A DNA stretch of 54,851 nucleotides from an uncultured Lachnospiraceae bacterium. Its GTDB lineage: Bacteria > Bacillota > Clostridia > Lachnospirales > Lachnospiraceae. A program made the position numbers and the translations under genes. Location: the NCBI GenBank assembly GCA_947178125.1, contig CAMWXB010000020.1:1-54851 (forward strand), given 5' to 3'. Positions 33,251-41,885 of the stretch are shown in pieces. Each line of letters opens with the position of its first letter. The stretch's first letter is position 1. Under the pieces are notes generated by a model. It had not been told where the DNA came from. It saw nothing but the letters and a program-made list of their open reading frames with translations, and did no database searches.

Positions 33251-33970
33251 TTACTTACGGTTCTTTTTGCAGTGACGGAGTCTCAGGTATTCGCAGACCG
33301 CATCGTGGGCGTTGTTGATCTCCTGACGGCCACGGCTAGGCTTCAGCTTGATTTCAACACAGATTTCATCAATGGTCTTGCCCTGCAGCTTCAGACGGAT
33401 AATCTGAGCATAGCGAGGGTTTTCCTTGTCGAAGTGAGCGAGAAGCTTAATCTTCAGTTCTTCCTCCGTAGGTTCAGGGCAAAGCTTATCCAGCACCTGA
33501 TCTTCGACAGAAGGCTGGCTCTTGTCTTCGATATCAAAGGCTTCTCCGTCATACTCATAATCGAGAGACAGGATCTCCACGCGGTAGGTGTTACGGCGTT
33601 CAAGAAGTCCTTTTTCTGGGCAGCCTGTACAACGGCGGGTGAAGGGACAAAGCTTGTCCGAACCGTCAGGGTTCTTTCCAATGATGCAACGGCCTTCACG
33701 GCGCATCTTCATGTCTTCGTTGAGTTCTGCCCAGAAGCCTCTCATGTAGGTCTTAAAACAAGCTTCATCAATCTGCATGAATCCGACTTCATAGCTGAAT
33801 TTGCCAAGGTGCATGGTGGTGAAGTTGTCCTGAATGTAGTCTCCCTTGTTCAGATCGTACTGATCTTTCCTGAAGGGAACCAGAACCTTGCCTGATTCAA
33901 TGGGGTTGCCGTCAAACGAACGGCGGTTGCTGTACTTCTGTGAGTTACTGTAATCTGCTTTACGTGCCAT
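33251..33970 (-). CDS. Phage-type regulatory protein with sigma-70 region-4-like C terminus
   Basis: A 239-residue protein. The C-terminal 70 residues (LLAHFDKENPRYAQIIRLKLQGKTIDEICVEI, then SRGRQEINNAHDAV) look like the region 4 helix-turn-helix of sigma factors and phage positive-control factors. The N-terminal part (YSNSQKYSNRRSF) has no recognised domain. The middle has a CxxxxxCxxC cluster (LCPFTRRCTGCPEKG) that could bind zinc. The -10-binding sigma region 2 is missing. It probably regulates genes of the element. The start follows GAGGAAATTAAC. It is divergent from the operon at 34499. Confidence 0.6.
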   Translation of the reverse strand: MARKADYSNSQKYSNRRSFDGNPIESGKVLVPFRKDQYDLNKGDYIQDNFTTMHLGKFSYEVGFMQIDEACFKTYMRGFWAELNEDMKMRREGRCIIGKNPDGSDKLCPFTRRCTGCPEKGLLERRNTYRVEILSLDYEYDGEAFDIEDKSQPSVEDQVLDKLCPEPTEEELKIKLLAHFDKENPRYAQIIRLKLQGKTIDEICVEIKLKPSRGRQEINNAHDAVCEYLRLRHCKKNRK

Positions 33971-34053
33971 GTTAATTTCCTCCTTGGATTGGCGCGGAGG
34001 AAATCCGCATAGCGATATTCGATTTTGAGTGCCTTTAATAGATGGCTATTCAT
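33850..34053 (-). CDS. Possible small ORF overlapping the sigma-like gene start
   Basis: A 67-codon frame whose first 28 codons precede the sigma-like gene and whose remainder overlaps its 5' end in another frame. ATG at 34053 follows AGGAGG at seven bases, a better site than chance. MNSHLLKALKIEYRYADFL is not recognised. The 120-base overlap makes a real protein doubtful; it may be a translational leader. Confidence 0.3.
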   Translation of the reverse strand: MNSHLLKALKIEYRYADFLRANPRRKLTWHVKQITVTHRSTATAVRLTATPLNQARFWFPSGKISTI

Positions 34054-34498
34054 TTCGGATTCCTCCTAGTTTGCAATAGCCAGCTGCCCTATTAGGCTGG
34101 TTTTGGATTGTATGTGTTTGCCTGATCCGGATAGGGCCACTCTTGATCAGGGAGCGCCGAGACCGGACAAACAAGCATATTTCTTATGCTCAGATGTATT
34201 ATGGCAAAAAATAAAATGAAAACCCTGGACACAGGTGTGTCCTATTTTGAGTCTGAAATTGAGTAGAAAAGATGGATTGATCTGCGGTATCTCAGATGCT
34301 TCAAGCATAAGGCGACCGGACATGGTCGTGTCCGGTAGGGTAGAAAAATTATTTGGTGACTTGTCAAGGATTATAAATAAAGGGAAATGGTAGATAAATA
34401 TAAACAAATAACAACAAAATGCTTGCGAATCTGGTAACGCGGATGTATACTAATGATGGTTTACTATGTCTATTTGAAAGCAGAACGAGGAAGAAGAG
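34054..34498. promoter_or_regulatory. Control region between divergent sigma-like gene and defence operon
   Basis: No gene is seen in this 445-base gap. It has several inverted repeats: AGCATA/TATGCT (34174-34190), GGACAC/GTGTCC (34227-34242) and ACCGGACA/TGTCCGGT (34315-34336); the half-site ACCGGACA also occurs at 34162. Such repeated palindromic half-sites fit operator function for one of the two flanking HTH proteins. A clear -35/-10 pair for the operon was not found. Confidence 0.5.
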
Positions 34499-34696
34499 AT
34501 GGCGGATATCATTAACGATAAATGGATAAGCATGGAAGAAGCTGCTGAGTATCTGGGTATTAAACCTGTAACGCTTCGCGGTTGGATTCGGAACAAGAAA
34601 GACGGCATCCCTGCTAACAAGATTGGAAAGCAATGGAAGTTCAAGGTTTCTGAGCTGGACGAATGGGTAAAGAGCGGGAAAAGTGCTATCGATTGA
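34499..34696 (+). CDS. Helix-turn-helix (excisionase/MerR-like) protein
   Basis: A 65-residue protein: WISMEEAAEYLGIKPVTLRGWIRNKK, then GIPANKIGKQWKFKVSELDEWVKSG, the typical HTH_17/excisionase-like domain. It lies 47 bases upstream of hsdM on the same strand. Such small HTH proteins often precede type I and BREX-like defence genes and may control their expression, or act as a recombination directionality factor of the element. Start follows GAGGAAGAAGAG. Confidence 0.82.
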   Translation: MADIINDKWISMEEAAEYLGIKPVTLRGWIRNKKDGIPANKIGKQWKFKVSELDEWVKSGKSAID

Positions 34697-34743
34697 GAAC
34701 TGTGTGAGCGAAAACAAATGTCAATCTAAGGAGAAAAAAGCAA

Positions 34744-37425
34744 ATGGCGGTCAAGAAAACACAACTGTACGCATCGCTTTGGGCGAGCTGCGACAAACTT
34801 CGCGGAGGAATGGATTCGTCAGAGTACAAAGACTATATTTTGACGCTTCTGTTTATGAAGTATGTCACGGACAAATTTAAGAACAAGGGAGCCTATGAAG
34901 ATATTAAGGTCTTTGATAAGGCGCATGACAAAGATCCTGATCCGGACAAGAGAACAGGGTGTTCTTTTGATGACTTTATTGCTTTGAAGGGAAAGAAGAA
35001 TATCGGTGAAGGTATGGACAAGATAATTGCTCGCCTTGCCGATGAAAATACATATCTTAAGGGTGTTATTGATATCGCGCACTTCAATGATGAGAAGAAG
35101 CTGGGAAGCGGAAAAGAGATGGTGGATAAGTTGACGGATCTTATCTCTATATTTCAGCGTCCAGAACTGAAATTCTCCAAGAACAAGGCAGAGGGAGATG
35201 ACATTATCGGAGATGCCTATGAGTACCTGATGCGGAAGTTCGCAACAGAGAGCGGAAAGAGCAAGGGACAATTCTATACGCCGGCAGAGGTTTCGAGAAT
35301 CCTTGCTAATGTTGTAGGTATCAGTCGTTGCACAGATCCCAGTGCTACGGTATGTGATCCTGCTTGCGGAAGTGGCAGCCTTTTGATCAGGGCTATTGAT
35401 GCAGCGCCGTTTCCAATTATGGGCTGCGGTCAGGAAAAGGAAAGTACAACCGCCGGTCTTGCCAAGATGAATGCGGTTTTGCACCGTAAAGCTGAGATTA
35501 CAATTAAGAGTGGGAACACATTCTCCAATCCTCGGTATCTCGATAAATCCGATAATTCTATCCTTGAACGATTCGATTATATAGTAGCGAATCCGCCATT
35601 TTCTATGAAAAATTGGCGCGATGGTATTGCTGGAAAAGAATATGGCCGGTTTGAGGGTTACGGTGATATGCCACCGGAGAAGAATGGCGATTATGCTTGG
35701 CTCATGCATATCCTTAAGTCACTGAAGAACAATGGTAAGGCTGCCGTTATTCTGCCGCATGGAGTACTGTTCCGCGGAAATGCAGAAGCAACGATTAGGG
35801 AAACTATCATCAAGAAACACTGGATTAAAGGTATCATCAGTCTTCCAGCAAACCTGTTCTATGGTACCGGTATTGCAGCCTGTATACTTGTAATTGATAA
35901 GGAAGGCGCGGCGAACAGACAGGGAATTTTTATGATCGATGCCAGTCGGGGATATGTTAAAGACGGTAATAAGAATCGTCTCCGTGAACGTGATATCTAT
36001 AGGATTATCACGACCTTTAACGAGCAGATTACAACAGATCCAAAGTATGCTCGTTTCGTGCCGAACGATGAGATTGAGAAGAAGAATGAATACAATCTCA
36101 ATATCACGAGATATATTGATTCTACAGATCCGGAAGATATTCAGGATATCTACGCTCATATTCATGGTGGTATTCCGGCAGTGGATATAGAAGGTCTTTC
36201 AAAATACTGGGAGGTATTTCCATCATTAAAGATGGAGTTGCTGTCTGCAATCAGTGAGAAGTATTACAGCCTGAATGTGGAGCATGACAATATCCGTCAG
36301 ACAATCTATAAGAACGTGGAGTTCTCTAAATACGGTGAGAAGCTTGATGAAGCTTTTGCTGCATGGAAAGCCAAGGAATACCCTGTACTGTCTTCGTTGG
36401 ATGAAGATGTATCTACAAGGGAGCTAATCGCTAGTCTTGCGGAAGACATTTTGGTTGAATTTGAGCACCTGACATTGACCGATAAATATGATGTTTATCA
36501 GGTTTTGCTGGCATATTGGAATGAAGTCATGAACGATGATGTTTCGCTGATCATCAGTGAGTCGGATGGGTATGATAATGCCAGGGCAACAGATAACATT
36601 GAGGAAGAAGTCACACAGGGTAAGAATAAAGGGGAAATGAAGATTACCGGTTGGGAAGGCCGATTGATTCCGAAGTCCATTGTCATCAATGCCTTTTTCC
36701 GTGAAGAAAAGGACGCTATTGAAGAAGCAGAAAATGTAGTGGCAGAAACGGAATCTCTACTTACAGATCTCATTGAAAGTGCAGAGGAAGAATCCGTACT
36801 TGCTGATGTATCAGAAAACGGGAAGGTAAAGGCAAAGGATATTGAAGCCAAGATTGATGAGTTGACCAGCACAATAGAAACAGAAGAGACGATTGAGCTT
36901 GAAGTAATCAGGATGGATCTCCATCTTGTAAATACAAAGAAGAGACTGGAAGCATATCTCTTGGAGCATCCATTATGTAAGAGTGCGGTTAATGAGAATG
37001 GAAAGATCACAAAAGCATCCATCGAATATAGGCTTCGCATTATCCGTACGGAAGAAAGTGTGCCAGAGAGCTTACAAGAAGATGTGAATCAACTAAAGAC
37101 CGCATTGGATTTATGCGGCAAAATATCTGATTACAATAGAGTTGTTAAGGAACTGAACAAGGCACTAGATGAAAAATGCAGGGCAGGGTATGAGACACTT
37201 ACTGATGAGGAAATATTGGATCTTTTGGTGAATAAAAAGTGGTTTGACAGTATATTTATAGGCATAGCCGATTTATATGCCGCCATATCACATCGTTTAA
37301 CCAATCGAATCGTTGAACTCGCAGAGCGATATGATAATACGCTTCCATCGCTTGAAAAAACTACAGCTGAGCATGAGACCAAGGTGAAGTCTCATCTGGA
37401 AAGGATGGGATTCAAATGGGATTAA
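34744..37425 (+). CDS. hsdM: Type I restriction-modification methyltransferase subunit HsdM, with long C-terminal extension
   Basis: The 893-residue N6-adenine methyltransferase subunit starts with an HsdM_N helical domain (residues 5-150). The catalytic domain has FYTPAEVSRIL (173-190), SAM motif I DPACGSGSLL (205-214) and catalytic NPPF (283-286). Classical HsdM is about 500-550 residues; here about 380 more follow, rich in Glu/Lys with coiled-coil character and a YNLNITRYID segment at the junction. Modifies DNA when combined with HsdS. Start 34744 follows AAGGAG. The stop overlaps hsdS by ten bases, so they are translationally coupled. Confidence 0.93.
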   Translation: MAVKKTQLYASLWASCDKLRGGMDSSEYKDYILTLLFMKYVTDKFKNKGAYEDIKVFDKAHDKDPDPDKRTGCSFDDFIALKGKKNIGEGMDKIIARLADENTYLKGVIDIAHFNDEKKLGSGKEMVDKLTDLISIFQRPELKFSKNKAEGDDIIGDAYEYLMRKFATESGKSKGQFYTPAEVSRILANVVGISRCTDPSATVCDPACGSGSLLIRAIDAAPFPIMGCGQEKESTTAGLAKMNAVLHRKAEITIKSGNTFSNPRYLDKSDNSILERFDYIVANPPFSMKNWRDGIAGKEYGRFEGYGDMPPEKNGDYAWLMHILKSLKNNGKAAVILPHGVLFRGNAEATIRETIIKKHWIKGIISLPANLFYGTGIAACILVIDKEGAANRQGIFMIDASRGYVKDGNKNRLRERDIYRIITTFNEQITTDPKYARFVPNDEIEKKNEYNLNITRYIDSTDPEDIQDIYAHIHGGIPAVDIEGLSKYWEVFPSLKMELLSAISEKYYSLNVEHDNIRQTIYKNVEFSKYGEKLDEAFAAWKAKEYPVLSSLDEDVSTRELIASLAEDILVEFEHLTLTDKYDVYQVLLAYWNEVMNDDVSLIISESDGYDNARATDNIEEEVTQGKNKGEMKITGWEGRLIPKSIVINAFFREEKDAIEEAENVVAETESLLTDLIESAEEESVLADVSENGKVKAKDIEAKIDELTSTIETEETIELEVIRMDLHLVNTKKRLEAYLLEHPLCKSAVNENGKITKASIEYRLRIIRTEESVPESLQEDVNQLKTALDLCGKISDYNRVVKELNKALDEKCRAGYETLTDEEILDLLVNKKWFDSIFIGIADLYAAISHRLTNRIVELAERYDNTLPSLEKTTAEHETKVKSHLERMGFKWD

Positions 37426-38690
37426 AAAACTCAAAGGCAGGAATGATTCCTGAAGAGTGGGATGTTCAGAATTTCTCTGACACGTTTCGCATTCTGAATA
37501 ACAATACTTTTTCTCGTGCAGAGCTCAATTATGCCAGTGGCCCATTCAAGAATATACATTATGGGGATGTGTTGATTCTTTTTCCGGAGGTGCTTGATTG
37601 TACCAGAGATGATGTTCCTTTCATCAATGAAGAAGCTAGGATATCTGGATCTGCACAAACTCTTCAGGATGGGGATATAGTAATGGCTGATACCGCAGAG
37701 GATGAGACTGTTGGCAAAGTTACAGAGGTGATGAATACTTCAAGAAAACCAGTCATGGCGGGTCTGCATACAATAGCCTGTAGGGTAAAGTCTGGAGAGT
37801 TTGTACCTAAGTGGCTTGGCTATTATATGAACTCACACTTATACCATGATCAGCTTCTTCCATATATTCATGGTACAAAAGTTTCTTCGGTTTCAAAGGG
37901 ATCTTTGGGAGATACTGCAATAATTGTTCCGTCCCCAAAAGAGCAAGAAAGAATAGTAGAGGCTTTGTTTGATATTGACAATCTGATTACAGATTTAAGT
38001 AGGCTGATTAGAAAGAAGAAAGATATTCGCCAAGGCACGTTGCAATTACTTGTGACGGGAAAGCAACGCTTGAATGGATTCGACGATGAGTGGATAACAC
38101 AACCTCTCGAAAAATTATGCGAATTAATAACTGATGGTTCACACGAAAGCCCAGCAGAGTGCATGGATGGGTTTTATATGCCGTCAGTTAAAGATATGAC
38201 AGATAATGGGTTTGATTTCACGGATTGCAAGAGGATTTCAAAATATGATTATGAGAGACTTTTGGCAAATGGATGCAAACCTGAGATCGGAGATGTCTTA
38301 ATCGCAAAAGACGGGTCAATGTTGAAATATGTATTTCCAGTTAAAGAAAACAGTAACATAGTTATTCTTTCATCAATCGCAATATTAAGACCTAAGAAAA
38401 ACATACTTAATAGTTCGTATTTAACATATTACTTTCGTCAGCCGCGATTTGTTGAACATGTGATAAATAGTAACCAAACAGGAACAGGCGTGCCTAGAAT
38501 TGTGCTAAAAAACTTTAAAAAAATTGAGTTGCATATTCCAAGAGACAGCAAGGAACAAAAAGCTATTGCTGACATTCTGGCAGACATGGACGTAGAGATT
38601 TGGTCTCTGGAGAAAAAAGTAAAGAAGGCTGCGGCGGTAAAGCAAGGTATGATGGAAGAATTACTGACCGGTAAGGTCAGGCTGGTATAA
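37416..38690 (+). CDS. hsdS: Type I restriction-modification specificity subunit HsdS
   Basis: The 424-residue protein has two target-recognition domains joined by conserved helices. TRD1 runs from about residue 8 to 165 and is followed by the helical SPKEQERIVEALFDIDNLIT repeat. TRD2 runs from about 215 to 365 and is followed by IPRDSKEQKAIADILADMD. The matching halves IVEALFDID and AIADILADMD are the central and distal spacers that set the gap between half-sites. Recognition sequence cannot be read from sequence. Its start overlaps the hsdM stop. Confidence 0.93.
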   Translation: MGLKNSKAGMIPEEWDVQNFSDTFRILNNNTFSRAELNYASGPFKNIHYGDVLILFPEVLDCTRDDVPFINEEARISGSAQTLQDGDIVMADTAEDETVGKVTEVMNTSRKPVMAGLHTIACRVKSGEFVPKWLGYYMNSHLYHDQLLPYIHGTKVSSVSKGSLGDTAIIVPSPKEQERIVEALFDIDNLITDLSRLIRKKKDIRQGTLQLLVTGKQRLNGFDDEWITQPLEKLCELITDGSHESPAECMDGFYMPSVKDMTDNGFDFTDCKRISKYDYERLLANGCKPEIGDVLIAKDGSMLKYVFPVKENSNIVILSSIAILRPKKNILNSSYLTYYFRQPRFVEHVINSNQTGTGVPRIVLKNFKKIELHIPRDSKEQKAIADILADMDVEIWSLEKKVKKAAAVKQGMMEELLTGKVRLV

Positions 38691-38705
38691 GGAGGTGTTT
38701 GTTAG

Positions 38706-41700
38706 ATGAGTATTGGCGATGCTGAAATCAAAACGCAGGAAAGAGTAATCAACTTCTTTAAGGATCCGGAGATATTAGGATATCAGTATATAGGCAATCT
38801 GTCTGATTTTCAGAATAAGAATATCAAAGAGGACAGACTTCGCCAGTATCTCCGTCTGAAAGGTTATGCCGACAAACTGATTGATGGCGCTGTTACGCAG
38901 CTTCAACAGGAAGCGGGTAATCTTTCACGAGGTCTGTATGATGCCAACAAAACAGTCTATTCTCGCTTGAAGTATGGTATTCCTGTTAGTGAGAGTCCTG
39001 AAAAGGCTCCGGTGACTGTGCAGCTCATTGATGAGGATAATCCGCTGAATAACGATTTTGCTATCGCTGAGGAAGTGACGGTTGTTGAACAATCTGAGAA
39101 GCGACCGGATCTTGTCATTTATCTGAATGGCGTGGCTGTGGCAGTTATTGAACTGAAACGAAGCAGCATATCCGTATCGGAAGGAATCCGTCAGAACCTG
39201 ACCAATCAGAAGAATTCATTCATCCAAGGGTTCTTTTCTACTATGCAATTCTGTATGGCCGGAAACGAGTCCGAGGGGTTGCGCTATGGCACACTTCTGA
39301 CCGGCGAGAAGTTCTACATGGAATGGAAGGGTGACGGCTTCAAGGAACATCAGGAAGAACGTGATCCGGTGGATGTTCGTATCAGTGAAAAATGCGAGAC
39401 CATAGAGAACAAGCTCCTAAAACAGATTTATGCAATGTTCGATAAAGAGCGTTTCATCGATCTCATCATGAATTTTGTTGTCTTTGACAAGGGAATTAAA
39501 AAGGTATGCCGATATAATCAGTATTTCGGTATTAAGCGGACAGAGCAGAGACTCAGCAATCTGAGAACAGAACTTCATAATCTGAATCGCGACCAGGATA
39601 AGCCGCTGGGCGGTATTCTTTGGCATACCCAAGGCTCCGGAAAAACGCTGACTATGGTTTGGCTTGCCAAGTGGATCCTGACTCATTGGGAAGAGCTAAA
39701 TGCCCGTGTTCTTATTGTAACAGACAGAGATGAACTGGATGAGCAGATAGAAAAGACATTCACCGGGGTGGATGAGAATATAGTTCGTACCAAGAGCGGG
39801 AAGGATCTGCTGAACCGACTGAACGTTTATGATGATTCGTTGATCTGTTCTCTTGTTCACAAGTTTGGTCGCCGTGGAGGCGAAGCCACCGAGAATGATT
39901 ATGACAAATATATCGAAGAACTGAAGGCATCACTTCCGGCAGATTTTGAGGCAAAAGGCAATCTGGTTGTGTTCGTTGATGAATGTCACAGAACGCAGTC
40001 AGGAAAGCTTCATACCGCTATGAAGACCATTATGCCGAATGCGGTGTTTATTGGTTTTACCGGAACGCCGCTTTTAAAGAGAGACAAGAAGATCAGCATA
40101 GAGGTATTCGGTACATATATTCATGCGTACAAATATAACGAGGGCGTAGCCGATGGAGTAGTGCTGGATCTTCGATATGAATATAGAGATGTTCCGCAGG
40201 ATTTGTCTTCACAGGACCGTGTTGATCAATGGTTTGATGTAAAAACCAGAGGCTTGTCATCTCGTGCAAAGGCAAAGCTGAAAGAGAAATGGGGAACAAT
40301 GCAGAAGGTTTACAGCTCGCGTTCCCGTCTTGAAAAGGTGGCATGGGATATCATCCAGGATTTCAATATGAAGCCGCGCCTCATGGATGGTAATGGAAAT
40401 GCCATTCTTGTTGCTGACTCCATTCCGACAGCCTGCAAGTACTATGAAATATTCCAGCAGATGGGAGTTAAGAAGTGTGCAATTATATCGTCCTATACTC
40501 CAAACAAGGGTGAGCTGCGCACAGATACTGTCAGTGATGAAGATGATACTGAGACATTCCTAAAATATGAAACTTATCTCAAAATGCTTGGCATTGATCC
40601 CGCCAACATTCCGAATGCCGGATCAATCCAGACAAAAGTAGAAGAATTTGAGAAAGAAGCAAAACGGAAATTTGTGGAAGAGCCTGCAAATATGAAGCTG
40701 CTTATAGTCGTAGATAAGCTGCTCACCGGATTCGATGCTCCGCCGTGCACATATCTGTATGTTGATAAGAACATGCAGGATCACGGTCTGTTTCAGGCGA
40801 TTTGCCGTGTAAACCGTCTGGACGATGATTCCAAGGACTTTGGATATATCGTTGATTATAAACAGCTTTTCGGTAAGCTTCAGACGGCAATGAAGGATTA
40901 TACATCCGGTGCCTTTGAAGGTTATGATCCTGAAGATGTAAAAGGACTTGTGAAAGACCGTCATGATGAGGCTATCGCATATTTTGATGAAGTGTATGAT
41001 GCGGTAGAAGAATTATGTGAGGGTGTGGAGGAACCCCGTGGAGAGATCCAGTATATCCATTATTTCTGTGGAGTTTCCGGTCAGTCGGAAGAAAGTGATG
41101 AGATATATGCGCGCCTCAGAGAAAAACTCTATAGATTGGTGAGCAGTCTTGTCAGAGCCTTTGCCGAGGCTAAGCCGTATCTGGTTGATGATATTTCCAC
41201 CGGTAAGTTGAATGAATACGACAAGAAGGTCACGTTTTATATTGAGCTAAAGAAGACGATAGGAACAGCAAGCGGTGACTTCTTGGATCTGAAGGCATAT
41301 GAGCCAGACATGAGGAAGATGATCGACAACTATATTACTGCAGCGGATGCAGAGAAGATTGGCGATTTTGATGATCTTACCCTGCTGGATTTTGTAGCAA
41401 AACAGGGAGAAACGCTTACCGGAGAAGGTGACAACGGGCACAAGGAAGGTGCGGCGGAAGCCATCGAAAACAATATTCGTAAGAAGGTCATTGAAAAGGT
41501 TACCGTCAATCCGAGATATTATGCAAAGATGTCAGAGATTCTCGATAAGCTTATTGAGGAAAGACGCCAAGGAGTACTTGACTATGCAGAGATGCTTGAG
41601 AAATATATCAAGCTGGCCAAGGATGTAGATTGTCCTGAAGAAAATGATAAATATCCTGAGAGCATCCGTAAGAGTAAGGCACTTATGGCAATTTACGACA

Positions 41701-41885
41701 ACACAGGTGAAGATGAAAAGCTTGCCATCAAGATCCACAAGGCGGTAAAGAAGCAGGCACTGTCAGGCTTTAGAGATAATCAGGTAGTTATCAGAAGAAT
41801 AAAGAAAGCACTCTATGAGATTTTGGGTGATGATTCCGAGGTGGAGCGCATCTACAAGATTATTGAGAAGCAGGAGGAATTCTAA
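38706..41885 (+). CDS. hsdR: Type I restriction endonuclease/translocase subunit HsdR
   Basis: The 1059-residue protein holds a PD-(D/E)xK nuclease near the N terminus (PDLVIY at 134-139, IELK at 148-151). The motor follows with Walker A HTQGSGKTL (307-315), DEAD-box motif DECHRT (425-430), SAT-like GFTGTPL and a motif VI-like region HGLFQAICRVNRL. The C-terminal 250 residues are helical and contact HsdM. It pulls DNA and cuts unmodified DNA at a distance. Start follows GGAGGTG at eight bases; the stop overlaps the next start (TAATG). Confidence 0.95.
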   Translation: MSIGDAEIKTQERVINFFKDPEILGYQYIGNLSDFQNKNIKEDRLRQYLRLKGYADKLIDGAVTQLQQEAGNLSRGLYDANKTVYSRLKYGIPVSESPEKAPVTVQLIDEDNPLNNDFAIAEEVTVVEQSEKRPDLVIYLNGVAVAVIELKRSSISVSEGIRQNLTNQKNSFIQGFFSTMQFCMAGNESEGLRYGTLLTGEKFYMEWKGDGFKEHQEERDPVDVRISEKCETIENKLLKQIYAMFDKERFIDLIMNFVVFDKGIKKVCRYNQYFGIKRTEQRLSNLRTELHNLNRDQDKPLGGILWHTQGSGKTLTMVWLAKWILTHWEELNARVLIVTDRDELDEQIEKTFTGVDENIVRTKSGKDLLNRLNVYDDSLICSLVHKFGRRGGEATENDYDKYIEELKASLPADFEAKGNLVVFVDECHRTQSGKLHTAMKTIMPNAVFIGFTGTPLLKRDKKISIEVFGTYIHAYKYNEGVADGVVLDLRYEYRDVPQDLSSQDRVDQWFDVKTRGLSSRAKAKLKEKWGTMQKVYSSRSRLEKVAWDIIQDFNMKPRLMDGNGNAILVADSIPTACKYYEIFQQMGVKKCAIISSYTPNKGELRTDTVSDEDDTETFLKYETYLKMLGIDPANIPNAGSIQTKVEEFEKEAKRKFVEEPANMKLLIVVDKLLTGFDAPPCTYLYVDKNMQDHGLFQAICRVNRLDDDSKDFGYIVDYKQLFGKLQTAMKDYTSGAFEGYDPEDVKGLVKDRHDEAIAYFDEVYDAVEELCEGVEEPRGEIQYIHYFCGVSGQSEESDEIYARLREKLYRLVSSLVRAFAEAKPYLVDDISTGKLNEYDKKVTFYIELKKTIGTASGDFLDLKAYEPDMRKMIDNYITAADAEKIGDFDDLTLLDFVAKQGETLTGEGDNGHKEGAAEAIENNIRKKVIEKVTVNPRYYAKMSEILDKLIEERRQGVLDYAEMLEKYIKLAKDVDCPEENDKYPESIRKSKALMAIYDNTGEDEKLAIKIHKAVKKQALSGFRDNQVVIRRIKKALYEILGDDSEVERIYKIIEKQEEF

